From positions 1 through 48,922 of the forward strand of contig JAPPFB010000022.1 of NCBI GenBank assembly GCA_028875225.1: 48,922 bases of DNA, in the 5' to 3' direction. Positions 23,882 to 31,728 of this stretch are shown in pieces. Source of the stretch: Chloroflexota bacterium (GTDB lineage Bacteria; Chloroflexota; Dehalococcoidia; Bin125). The translations under genes and the position numbers were made by a program. The notes below the pieces were generated by a model. The model saw only the letters and a list, made by a program, of their open reading frames with translations. It was not told the DNA's origin and did not search any database. Every line of letters starts with the position of its first letter. Position 1 is the first letter of the stretch.

Positions 23882-24820
23882 TCAGGCGTCGGGAGCGGCG
23901 ACGGCATTCAGTAACGCCACGACGATCAGTCGCTCGGCGTAGCTGTGGGTTTCCTTGTCGAAGTCTCCGGAGCAGGTGATCAGGGTGACGACCGACTCTC
24001 GGGTCTGGCTGAGGTACCTGACAGCCTCTTCGGAGTCGGGCAGGATGGTTGCCTTGTCAACGATGTCGTAGACGTAGTATCGGTTCGCCGACTGATTGAA
24101 CAGGATTAGCTGGTCGCCGATGCGGGTCTCATCGAGTTTCCAGCAGACGCCGACATCGATGTTGCCGTCGCGATCCTGGTAGTCGCGGTGGCCGCCCAGC
24201 AACGCATTGCCCAGCTCTCCGGGGTTGGCGGATCGGTTGAACCAACCGACGACGAAGGGATTGTCGGGCGAACCCATGGCTCCATCGGGCGTCAAGCCGA
24301 CCTGAACCACGGCAGCGCGGATTCCGGCCGACGGGAGGATCAGTTCCCATGGCGTATGGAACCGCGCGCCGCTGGACGGTACGACTCCATTGTCGAGCGG
24401 CAGGATGCTGCCTTCGGACCCGTCCGAGCCGTAACGCAGATCCGATTCGTCGTAGCGATCGCGAAGGACTTCAGAGAGATTTCGGACCACGGCTCTGTGC
24501 TGTTCCGAATCGTCGGATCGTCGCACGGCGGAGCTATCGTGATCGGATTGTTGATTGGCCAGCCCGTTGTACGGCACATAGCGAACCCGAGGCTCCGAGT
24601 CAGCCGTCGCGTCCGCTGACCGTTCCGACCAATGCGTTCCTTCGCGCTGATTCGACGCTCCACCGCCGATTCCAACAGCGGCAACGATTATGAATACGAG
24701 CAGTGCGAAGATTCCACTGACCAGACCGACAACAAGCACCGGCCGACGATCGCGAGACTCCTTGACGAACAGCCGATGGTTGGAGCGCCAACCGGACAAC
24801 AACCGCAATGTTCGCCACAT
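23882..24820 (-). CDS. Sortase-family cysteine transpeptidase, copy 2 of the pair
   Basis: 312 residues. Membrane helix at about 28-50 (VLVVGLVSGIFALLVFIIVA) after a basic N-terminus, a Ser/Asp-rich linker, then a sortase barrel with His211 (GGHRDY), Cys283 (LITCSG) and Arg297 (YAER). Type-II membrane topology with the catalytic domain outside. It begins 18 bases after the stop of the other sortase; the spacing His-72-Cys-14-Arg is identical in both. No LPXTG-type substrate is seen nearby. Class E/F-like by length; not firmly assignable. Confidence 0.85.
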   Translation of the reverse strand: MWRTLRLLSGWRSNHRLFVKESRDRRPVLVVGLVSGIFALLVFIIVAAVGIGGGASNQREGTHWSERSADATADSEPRVRYVPYNGLANQQSDHDSSAVRRSDDSEQHRAVVRNLSEVLRDRYDESDLRYGSDGSEGSILPLDNGVVPSSGARFHTPWELILPSAGIRAAVVQVGLTPDGAMGSPDNPFVVGWFNRSANPGELGNALLGGHRDYQDRDGNIDVGVCWKLDETRIGDQLILFNQSANRYYVYDIVDKATILPDSEEAVRYLSQTRESVVTLITCSGDFDKETHSYAERLIVVALLNAVAAPDA

Positions 24821-24838
24821 CCGCCGGGCCTCGACATC

Positions 24839-25879
24839 CTACGCGTCGGGCGACGCCACGGCTGAAAGCACACCAACCACGACCCGCCGGTGCGAGTACT
24901 GGTTGGTCTCTGAGTTGAATGAACCCTCGCACGTGATCAGCGTGATGATCCGGTCATCGGAATTCCTCAAGTACTTCCGCGCGGCACGATCGCGAGGGTT
25001 GATCGTCACTGCTTCTGTGACCGTGTAGATGTAGTAGATCTCGTTCTCATTGTCGCGAACGATCATCTGATCGCCGACGGCCGTGTTGACCAGTTCCCAA
25101 CACACGCCAGTACCGACATTGCCGTCTTTGTCCTCAAAGTCGCGATGGCCGGCCAACAGGTGATTCCCCACCGCTCCCGGCTCCGCGCTCGAATCCAGCC
25201 AACCGATCACGAAGGGATTGTCAGGTGAACCCATCGCGCCTGTTGCCGTCCGACCCACTCTCACGATTGCACTCTTGAGGCTCGCGGATGGCACGATCAG
25301 TTCCCAGGTCGTCCTCTGTTCGGGAAGGCTCGAGACCACGACCCCGTTGTCGATCGGCAGAATGCCGCCTTCGAGGCCATCGGTGCCGTGGCGCAGTTTC
25401 TCCTCGTCGATCTCTTCGGACAGCACATCGTTGAGCGGTTCAACCGGTCGGTCGGCGACCATCAGAGGCGTTGACTGCTCCTGAGCCTCCTCGGCCTGTT
25501 GCGTCTCGGAGTCAACCGACTGAGCCTGCGAATCCTCCGGTTCTGTCCCGTCTTCCTGAGCCGGGGATGATTCCTCGGCTTCGTCACCGTCTTCAGCCTG
25601 GGCCTCGGCTTGCTGGGACACGTCACTCTGTTGTTGCGAGTCAGCAGGCGAGGTATCCACGACGACCGTGGCTTGTTGAGAGGTTGCCGGCTGGACTTCC
25701 TGGGCCTGCGTCTCACGCTGCGGCTGCTCGGTCGCCACTTCGGGCTCGCGGGACTGCTGCCCGTCGCCGACAACCAGGAACAGGATGAGCAGCGTGATGG
25801 CGAACGCTGCCGGAGCGATCAGCGCGGCCGCGACGATCGCCGGTCGTTCGGCCCAGAGATCGCGGATTCGATCGAGCAT
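24839..25879 (-). CDS. Sortase-family cysteine transpeptidase with acidic Gln/Glu-rich linker, copy 1
   Basis: 346 residues from ATG 25879 (TTG 25921 would add 14). Membrane helix at about 15-38, then a roughly 100-residue linker of Gln, Glu, Asp, Ser and Ala, probably spanning the wall, and a catalytic barrel with His245 (AGHRDF), Cys317 (LITCEG) and Arg331 (YSHRR). The motif ATGAMGSPDNPFVIGW is nearly the same in the sister sortase, so they arose by tandem duplication. They probably attach proteins to a cell-surface structure. Confidence 0.85.
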   Translation of the reverse strand: MLDRIRDLWAERPAIVAAALIAPAAFAITLLILFLVVGDGQQSREPEVATEQPQRETQAQEVQPATSQQATVVVDTSPADSQQQSDVSQQAEAQAEDGDEAEESSPAQEDGTEPEDSQAQSVDSETQQAEEAQEQSTPLMVADRPVEPLNDVLSEEIDEEKLRHGTDGLEGGILPIDNGVVVSSLPEQRTTWELIVPSASLKSAIVRVGRTATGAMGSPDNPFVIGWLDSSAEPGAVGNHLLAGHRDFEDKDGNVGTGVCWELVNTAVGDQMIVRDNENEIYYIYTVTEAVTINPRDRAARKYLRNSDDRIITLITCEGSFNSETNQYSHRRVVVGVLSAVASPDA

Positions 25880-26098
25880 GGCCGTCAATCCTTGCGCCAC
25901 CCACGACGCCTGTTTGGTCAATGTATGCAGGCGTCCGCGAAGCCGACAAACGGATTCGGCAAACCGAGTTAGCTCAGCGTAAATCTACACTCACGACTTC
26001 GCCGAGCAACCTGGATGGCCGTGGGTCAATCTACCGTCCGCGCTGGCGCATCGGTCGGGGCGGGCGTAGGCTGGAGTCTCGCCGGAGGCGAGCCACGT

Positions 26099-26174
26099 GG
26101 GGCTGTAGCTCAGCTGGGAGAGCGTTTGACTGGCAGTCAAAAGGCCGGGGGTTCGAGTCCCCCCAGCTCCACCA
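26099..26174 (+). tRNA. tRNA-Ala (anticodon GGC)
   Basis: 76 bases. Acceptor GGGGCTG pairs with CAGCTCC, including the G3-U70 wobble that identifies alanine tRNAs. Anticodon loop CTGGCAG gives GGC. T-loop GTTCGAGTCC and encoded CCA at 26172-26174 are present. Confidence 0.97.
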
Positions 26175-26598
26175 AGCTTCCTGACATCAAGAACCTTCGA
26201 GTTGACGTTCGCTCTGGACCTGTGAGGCAGGCCCAGATGGCGGGCTGTCGGTTGCTGCGGCAATCGAGGCGGTCGCCCTGAATGGCATTCGGTGGTGATC
26301 CGGAGGCGGGCGTTGGCGGCGATGCAGGCCTGAACCTGGCGACCGGCATCGTTCGTGGACAGCCTGTCGGCCGGACTGGGACGTGGACGCTGCGGAACTC
26401 GAGCAGGCGAGCGAAGCGACCGAGCACACACCGGTTACGATCATCGAGCAAGGCATGCACGAGACGAAATCGATGCGCAAATCACCGAACCTGCCGGTCC
26501 GGCTCGGAATCCGGCTGAGCTTCCAGGAGCGAATCCCCGCGCATCCGCGCATGGAGCCGCAGCCCGGCGACGACGTCAAGGTTCGATAGGGGGAGTCC
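26175..26598 (+). other. 424-base gap with one weak ORF
   Basis: Between tRNA-Ala and the Rieske gene I see no convincing gene. A 68-codon frame from GTG 26383 to 26589 has a moderately protein-like middle (VRLGIRLSFQERIPAH) but no clear ribosome-binding site and an unconvincing start. Nothing on the minus strand looks better. The last bases hold AGGGGGAG, the ribosome-binding site of the next gene. Confidence 0.4.
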
Positions 26599-28287
26599 AT
26601 GAAGACCGAAGTCCACCCGCTCAGCGGCGCCACCTACACCGAGCTCGGCGAGGGCAAGGTACGGGTGGACAAGGCGAAGAAGTACGGCATCTTCGACTGG
26701 GAAGGCCATCACATCGAAGGCGAGCTGGTGCACGCCGACCCGCACCTGCTGCAGTGGGTCGGCGGACCGGAACTGCCGCCGCGGCCGTCCAAACGCCGGG
26801 AGGAACTTGCGGAAGACAAGAGCGAAGCGGGCGATCCGGGCATCATTCGTCGCGGCGGCAAGCGCGCCCGTAGCACGCTTGACAACGCCATGGCGGCGGA
26901 GGCGTCCTACTCAGGCGGCATGTCCAAGGATGGAGAGCTCGACGAGTCGTTCACCCGCTATCGGGGCGACCCGGGCCGAGAGACGCCGGACGGCGTACGC
27001 TCGACCGGCATCTCCTTCCTCGAACTGTTGGAGTTGGATCAGTACCCGGAGCGCATTCCCGAAACGCTGCGCATGGAGCGCTCGCAGCCGGGGGGCGTGC
27101 GCCGGGTCCCGACCGAGCGCTACTACAGCCGGAAGTGGCACGACCTCGAGATCGAGCGACTCTGGAAGCGGGTCTGGCAGATGGCCTGCCACGTGGACGA
27201 CATTCCCGAGATCGGCGACTACATCGTTTACGACGTGGCCCATCTTTCCTGGATCGTGGTGCGCACCGGCGCGGACGAGTTCAAGGCCTACAACAACGCC
27301 TGCCTGCATCGCGGTCGCCAGTTGCGCGAGTTCGATGGCAAGCAGGCGACTGAGTTCCGCTGCCCCTTCCACGGCTGGTGCTGGGAGCTGGACGGCTCGC
27401 TGCGCGAGATTCCCTCAGAGTGGGACTTTCCCGAGGTACGTGAGGACGTGGGACAGTTGCCCGAGGCGCGGGTCGGCGCCTGGGGCGGGTTCGTGTTCAT
27501 CAATCCGGATCCTGAGGCCGAGCCCTTCGAGGACTTCCTCGGCTCTTTGCCGGCGCACTACGAGAAGTACGACTACGAGCGCAAGTACAAGCAGATGCAC
27601 GTGGCCAAGATCGTACGGGCCAACTGGAAGGTGAACCAGGAAGCCTTCATGGAGGGCTACCACATCATCGCCACACATCCACAACTGATGATCTACGGCG
27701 GCGACGGCGCCAATCACCAGTACGACTCGTTCGACAACTGGTCGCGCGCGGTCACGCTGGCGGTGCGGACCAGTCCGCACCTGGACATCCATCCGCCGCG
27801 GGAGGAGCTCTCCGAGTCGCGCAACAAGATGGCCGACATGATGCGCGAGAGCCTGCGCGACGTGATCGGCGACCGGGTCGACATCTATTGCGACGCCGAG
27901 TTGATCGACGGGCAGTACAACAATCTGTTCCCCAACTTCCACCCGTGGGGATCGTTCAGCCGCATCGTTTACAGGTTCCGTCCCTACGGCGACGACCCCG
28001 AGATGTCGATCATGGAAGTGATGTACCTCTCCCCCTGGCCGGAGGATCAACCGAAGCCGCCTGCCGCGCCGATTCACTGGCTGGGTCCCGACGATCACTG
28101 GACGGAGGCGCCGGAGATGGGCGGCCTGGCCCGCGTGCTCAACCAGGACAGCTACAACCTGCCCAAGATCCAGAAGGGCCTCAAGGCGAAGGTCAATCCC
28201 TACATCTATCTCGCTGCCTACGAAGAGGGAAAGATCCGCCACTTCCACGACCTCTACGACCGGTGGGTGGCCTACGACGAGGGCTAG
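26599..28287 (+). CDS. Rieske non-heme iron ring-hydroxylating oxygenase, alpha subunit, with N-terminal extension
   Basis: 562 residues, about 135 more than usual. The Rieske [2Fe-2S] ligands are Cys235-x-His237 and Cys255-x2-His258; the mononuclear iron histidines are His355 and His360 in EGYHIIATH. The extension (1-170) is hydrophilic; it contains GKVRVDKAKKYGIFDWEGHH and a basic KRREELAEDK stretch and matches no domain I know. It would hydroxylate or demethylate an organic substrate with electrons from a separate reductase not found here. Such oxygenases are expanded in marine SAR202 Chloroflexota. Confidence 0.9.
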   Translation: MKTEVHPLSGATYTELGEGKVRVDKAKKYGIFDWEGHHIEGELVHADPHLLQWVGGPELPPRPSKRREELAEDKSEAGDPGIIRRGGKRARSTLDNAMAAEASYSGGMSKDGELDESFTRYRGDPGRETPDGVRSTGISFLELLELDQYPERIPETLRMERSQPGGVRRVPTERYYSRKWHDLEIERLWKRVWQMACHVDDIPEIGDYIVYDVAHLSWIVVRTGADEFKAYNNACLHRGRQLREFDGKQATEFRCPFHGWCWELDGSLREIPSEWDFPEVREDVGQLPEARVGAWGGFVFINPDPEAEPFEDFLGSLPAHYEKYDYERKYKQMHVAKIVRANWKVNQEAFMEGYHIIATHPQLMIYGGDGANHQYDSFDNWSRAVTLAVRTSPHLDIHPPREELSESRNKMADMMRESLRDVIGDRVDIYCDAELIDGQYNNLFPNFHPWGSFSRIVYRFRPYGDDPEMSIMEVMYLSPWPEDQPKPPAAPIHWLGPDDHWTEAPEMGGLARVLNQDSYNLPKIQKGLKAKVNPYIYLAAYEEGKIRHFHDLYDRWVAYDEG

Positions 28288-28290
28288 TCG

Positions 28291-28683
28291 CTATTCGGAC
28301 TCATAGAGCGGCGCCAATGGCGCGTTCGCCGCGGCAGATTCGGTAATCTCCAGCATTCTGCGGATGCGTAGCGCCTCAGTCTCCCGCTGCGATTCGCCGA
28401 GCGAGTAGGCGCGGGCGGCAATGCCGCCGATGCCGTGCGAGCCCCAGTCGACAATCAGCTCCTCGATCTCATGCAGGACCGGGCCTGGCACCGCCTTGCG
28501 AGGCAGCCGCAACTCGGCAATCCGAGTCCACGCTGCCGCGAGGGCCTCGGGCGTCACGGGTAACTCCGAGATGTCGTCGACCGCTGCCCGAAGCCGCCGC
28601 AGCGTCGGTGCAAGCTGCTGCGCCGTATACGTCGCGTCTTCGTGCTCGCGGAACATCTGCGGCAGATTGAAGTCGTCGGGCAT
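28291..28683 (-). CDS. Hypothetical protein linked to cytochrome P450
   Basis: 130 residues, mainly helical and soluble (FREHEDATYTAQQLAPTLRR, AWTRIAELRLPRKAVP, then a Gly-rich WGSHGIGGIAARAY turn). It begins 7 bases after the P450 stop on the same strand, so it is almost surely co-transcribed and may be a partner or regulator. Its stop lies 3 bases from the stop of the convergent Rieske gene. I recognise no family. Confidence 0.65.
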   Translation of the reverse strand: MPDDFNLPQMFREHEDATYTAQQLAPTLRRLRAAVDDISELPVTPEALAAAWTRIAELRLPRKAVPGPVLHEIEELIVDWGSHGIGGIAARAYSLGESQRETEALRIRRMLEITESAAANAPLAPLYESE

Positions 28684-28690
28684 GTTGGAG

Positions 28691-29950
28691 TTACGCCCGA
28701 TCGAAGAGGATGTGCAGGTCGTTCAGGCCGCGCAGAATGAAGCTGGGCACGTGGCTCGGAGGCGGATAGTCCGGATCGAGGCGGAAGTTGGTCATCCGGC
28801 TCAGCACTTCCTCGAATGCGACCTGAATCTCCAGCCGCGCCAGCGCCGCGCCGATGCAGTAGTGAGGTCCCGCACTGAACGCGACATGCCGAGGCGCATT
28901 CTCGCGCCGCACATCGAACCGAGCGGCGTCCTCGAACGTGCATTCGTCGCGATTCGCCGCCGCGTAGAGCAGCATGATTCGCGTCCCCTCGGGCAGGTCA
29001 ACGCCGCCCAACGTCACCGGTTGCGTTGCCGTCCGAAACAGGGCCCTCACCGGCGATTCGATCCGCAGCGCCTCTTCGGCCATGTTGGATATCAACGACG
29101 GATCGGCCTGCACGGCCCGAAGTTGCTCAGGATGCTCGATGAACAGCAGCATCGCGCTGCCGATCAGGTGCGCGGTGGTCTCCTTACCGGCCACCTGGAG
29201 CTGCTGCAGGATGCTCAGGATCTCTTCGTCATTGAGCGGTCGCGAGCCGTCGTCGGTCTCAAGCTCCGCCGTCGCCAGGGTGGTCAGGATGTCGTCCTGG
29301 GGATCACGGCGGCGCTCGGCCGCGCGCCCAAGGAAGAACTCCTGCAGTTCGATTCCCGCCCTCAGGATCGCTCGTTCCTCCTCCGGCGGAATCGAACGCT
29401 CGATGCCGCCGATCGCGAAGTCGGCGTGGCGCTTGAACTCCTTCAGGTCCGATCGAGGCACGCCGATCTGATCGGCGATGACGGCCATCGGCAACTCATC
29501 CGCGAACTGCCTGGTGAAGTTGACCTTGCCCTCATCAATGAAGTCGTCGATCAGGCCGTTCACGATCTCGCGGACGTATCCCTCCATTCCGATCACCCGG
29601 CGCGGCGCCAGCGCCCGGTTGACCAGCGAACGGTAACGGGCATGATGCGGCGGGTCGGCCGCGAGCAACGTCGGCACGTTGGCGCGGTCAAAGGTGCGAC
29701 GCAGTTGAACGATCTCTTCGTCGTCTGCGGCGGCCCGGCCGCGAGGCAGATTGCCTCCGCCCGTCGGCACGGCTGAAGAGTACGTCTCCGGGTCGTGAAC
29801 CACCTCCTGCAGCAGGTCGTAACTGCTCACGATGGTGACGCCAAGCTCGGGAGCGGTGTACACCGGAGCCTCAGCATGAAGCGCCGCATAGAGGGGATAT
29901 GGACACTCGAGAGTCTCCGGATCCAGCAGGTTGAAGTCACGAATGCTCAC
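28691..29950 (-). CDS. Cytochrome P450
   Basis: 419 residues, soluble bacterial type. I-helix QVAGKETTAHL (Glu-Thr instead of the common Asp/Glu-Thr variants), the ExxR helix EEALRIESPVR and the heme loop FSAGPHYCIGAALARLE with Cys365 as thiolate ligand. It hydroxylates an unknown organic substrate and needs a ferredoxin and reductase not encoded here. GTG 29950 has AGGAG 7 bases upstream. First gene of a two-gene operon. Confidence 0.92.
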   Translation of the reverse strand: MSIRDFNLLDPETLECPYPLYAALHAEAPVYTAPELGVTIVSSYDLLQEVVHDPETYSSAVPTGGGNLPRGRAAADDEEIVQLRRTFDRANVPTLLAADPPHHARYRSLVNRALAPRRVIGMEGYVREIVNGLIDDFIDEGKVNFTRQFADELPMAVIADQIGVPRSDLKEFKRHADFAIGGIERSIPPEEERAILRAGIELQEFFLGRAAERRRDPQDDILTTLATAELETDDGSRPLNDEEILSILQQLQVAGKETTAHLIGSAMLLFIEHPEQLRAVQADPSLISNMAEEALRIESPVRALFRTATQPVTLGGVDLPEGTRIMLLYAAANRDECTFEDAARFDVRRENAPRHVAFSAGPHYCIGAALARLEIQVAFEEVLSRMTNFRLDPDYPPPSHVPSFILRGLNDLHILFDRA

Positions 29951-30158
29951 GTGCAGGCTCCTGATTCTCCGCTGGCGTCGTAGCCAATTCTACGATGTGC
30001 AAGCACGGTCCTCGCCGCTGTGAGCGACTCCAGAGTCAGCATGACTTCTCGTTGTGTGGTCGCCTCCTGGCGATTCGTTAGCCTGTATTCGATGACCGAG
30101 CAGTCGCGTGCAACGCTGCGGGTCCGTGCCTGGGATTGCGCGTCGAAGGGATCCAACA
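29951..30158. promoter_or_regulatory. Divergent promoter region, P450 / thymidylate-kinase-like pair
   Basis: About 208 bases between divergent operons. It contains a small hairpin CGTAG-CCAATT-CTACG near 29980-29996. No firm sigma-factor hexamers can be named by eye, but both flanking operons must start here. Confidence 0.35.
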
Positions 30159-30899
30159 GTGTCCACATCCGACCAATTCATGGACTTACCGGGCCGCCTG
30201 ATTGTGGTTGAGGGCATCGACGGATCGGGCAAGAGCACGCAACTGGACCTGCTGCACAAATGGCTGCGCAGCGAGGGTTACGTGACGGTGTTCACGGAGT
30301 GGAACTCGTCGCCGATAGTGCGCGACACGACGAAGCGGGGCAAGCGCAAGCAGCTACTGACGCCGATGTCGTTCAGTCTGATCCACGCGGCCGACTTCGC
30401 CAGCCGCACCCACGAGCAGATTCTGCCCGCGCTGCAGGCCGGAGTGATCGTTCTGGCGGATCGTTACATCTACACGGCATTCGCGCGCGATGCAGCGAGA
30501 GGTGTCAATCGCAAGTGGGTCCGAGACTTGTACTCATTTGCGCCGCCGCCGGATCTGGCGCTGTATTTCCACGTCTCGCTGGATGAGTCGATCCGCCGAA
30601 TTGACGCCGCGCGGGCCGAGATCAAGTTCTATGAGGCAGGGATGGATCTTGGGCTCTCGGAGGACGTGAGCGAGTCGTTCCGCCTGTTCCAGGGACGGAT
30701 CCTCGAGGAATACGACACGTTGTGCGACGAATACGACATCACGCGCGTCGATGCTCACCAGTCGCTGGTCAGTCAGCAGGTCCTGGTACGCGACCTGGTC
30801 GAGCCGTTGCTTGAGGACATGCCGCGGCGAGAGATCACAAACGTGCCGACGCACATGCATGCCGGCTACGTCTCGCTCGCGGCCGGGGGTGGCCTGTGA
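30159..30899 (+). CDS. Thymidylate kinase-like P-loop kinase, copy 1 (intact Walker A)
   Basis: 246 residues from GTG 30159 (AAGGGA 8 bases upstream; ATG 30180 possible). Walker A GIDGSGKS (19-26) with Lys25, and the DRY-type motif LADRYIYTAFARDAARG. Canonical dTMP kinase is about 210 residues; here the C-terminal part after about residue 160 is longer and divergent. It overlaps copy 2 by GTGA, so they are translated together. Function as dTMP kinase or as a related nucleoside/nucleotide kinase is plausible. Confidence 0.8.
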   Translation: MSTSDQFMDLPGRLIVVEGIDGSGKSTQLDLLHKWLRSEGYVTVFTEWNSSPIVRDTTKRGKRKQLLTPMSFSLIHAADFASRTHEQILPALQAGVIVLADRYIYTAFARDAARGVNRKWVRDLYSFAPPPDLALYFHVSLDESIRRIDAARAEIKFYEAGMDLGLSEDVSESFRLFQGRILEEYDTLCDEYDITRVDAHQSLVSQQVLVRDLVEPLLEDMPRREITNVPTHMHAGYVSLAAGGGL

Positions 30900-31591
30900 C
30901 CAAGGTCCAGTTCTACGGCGAGCCGCCGCCCGGCATCGACCAGGAGTGGCTCCCCGGTCGGCTGATTGCAATCGAGGGAACCGACGGGGTCGGGCGCTCG
31001 ACGATCATCTCCATTCTGCGGGACTATCTCGAGGCCAATGGCTGGGGCGTGGTCGACAGTGGTTTGCGTCGTTCGCCGCTGGTCGGTCCGGGCATCGACC
31101 AGGCCAAGGAAGGCCACACGCTCGATCCGATCACACTCAACCTGTTCTATGCGACAGATTTCTGGGACCGCTTCGAGCGAATCATGCTGCCTGCTCTGCA
31201 GGCGGGCATGGTCGTGCTGGCCGACCGCTACATCTTCTCGCTCATGGCTCGGGCGATCGTGCGCGGAGCAGCGCGCGAGTGGCTGGAGCAGATCTACGGG
31301 TTTGCGTTGATTCCCGATCAGGTGATCTATCTCGACATCGACGCCGAGGACCTGGTCCTGCGCATTCTCGAGCGCGGCTTCGACTTCTGGGAGTCGGGCG
31401 GTGACTATCTGCACGACCGCAGCATCTACGACGGCTTCATGCAGCACCAACGCGAGCAACTGCAGGAAATGTCGGCGATGGCCGACCGTTACGGCTGGGA
31501 CGTGGTCGACGCCCGGGGCACGATTGAAGAGGTCTTCGAGGAGGTCCGGGTGGCCGTCATGCCGACGGTTGAGAGCATGTCGCGACCCTGA
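30896..31591 (+). CDS. Thymidylate kinase-like protein, copy 2 (Walker A Lys replaced by Arg)
   Basis: 231 residues starting at GTG 30896. It aligns with copy 1 over the core: PGRLIAIEGTDGVGRSTI, LPALQAGMVVLADRYIFSLM and ARAIVRGA. The P-loop reads GTDGVGRS, with Arg34 where the nucleotide-binding Lys should be. That usually lowers or abolishes phosphotransfer, so copy 2 may be a regulatory or structural partner of copy 1. An N-terminal 20 residues (FYGEPPPGIDQEWLPGR) are extra. Strictly coupled to copy 1. Confidence 0.8.
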   Translation: MTKVQFYGEPPPGIDQEWLPGRLIAIEGTDGVGRSTIISILRDYLEANGWGVVDSGLRRSPLVGPGIDQAKEGHTLDPITLNLFYATDFWDRFERIMLPALQAGMVVLADRYIFSLMARAIVRGAAREWLEQIYGFALIPDQVIYLDIDAEDLVLRILERGFDFWESGGDYLHDRSIYDGFMQHQREQLQEMSAMADRYGWDVVDARGTIEEVFEEVRVAVMPTVESMSRP

Positions 31592-31641
31592 TTGGTCCCG
31601 CTTGCGCGCCGGTTCTGAGTGTATGCTGAGTCAGCTATCGC

Positions 31642-31717
31642 GCCGAGGTAGCTCAGTTGGTAGAGCACACGACTGAAAATCGTGGTGTCGGCAGTTCGAC
31701 TCTGCCCCTCGGCACCA
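31642..31717 (+). tRNA. tRNA-Phe (anticodon GAA)
   Basis: 76 bases. Acceptor GCCGAGG pairs with CCTCGGC. Anticodon loop CTGAAAA gives GAA. T-loop GTTCGACTC and encoded CCA at 31715-31717. It lies 11 bases from the 3' end of the convergent dehydrogenase gene. Confidence 0.97.
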
Positions 31718-31728
31718 AGTCTCGTCCC

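Noticed and set aside
26383-26589. 68-codon frame before the Rieske gene
   Set aside because: Weak GTG start without ribosome-binding site and no recognisable pattern; kept only as part of the gap description.
26099-31717. Genomic island between tRNA-Ala and tRNA-Phe
   Set aside because: No integrase, no direct repeat of a tRNA 3' end and no change in base composition were seen.
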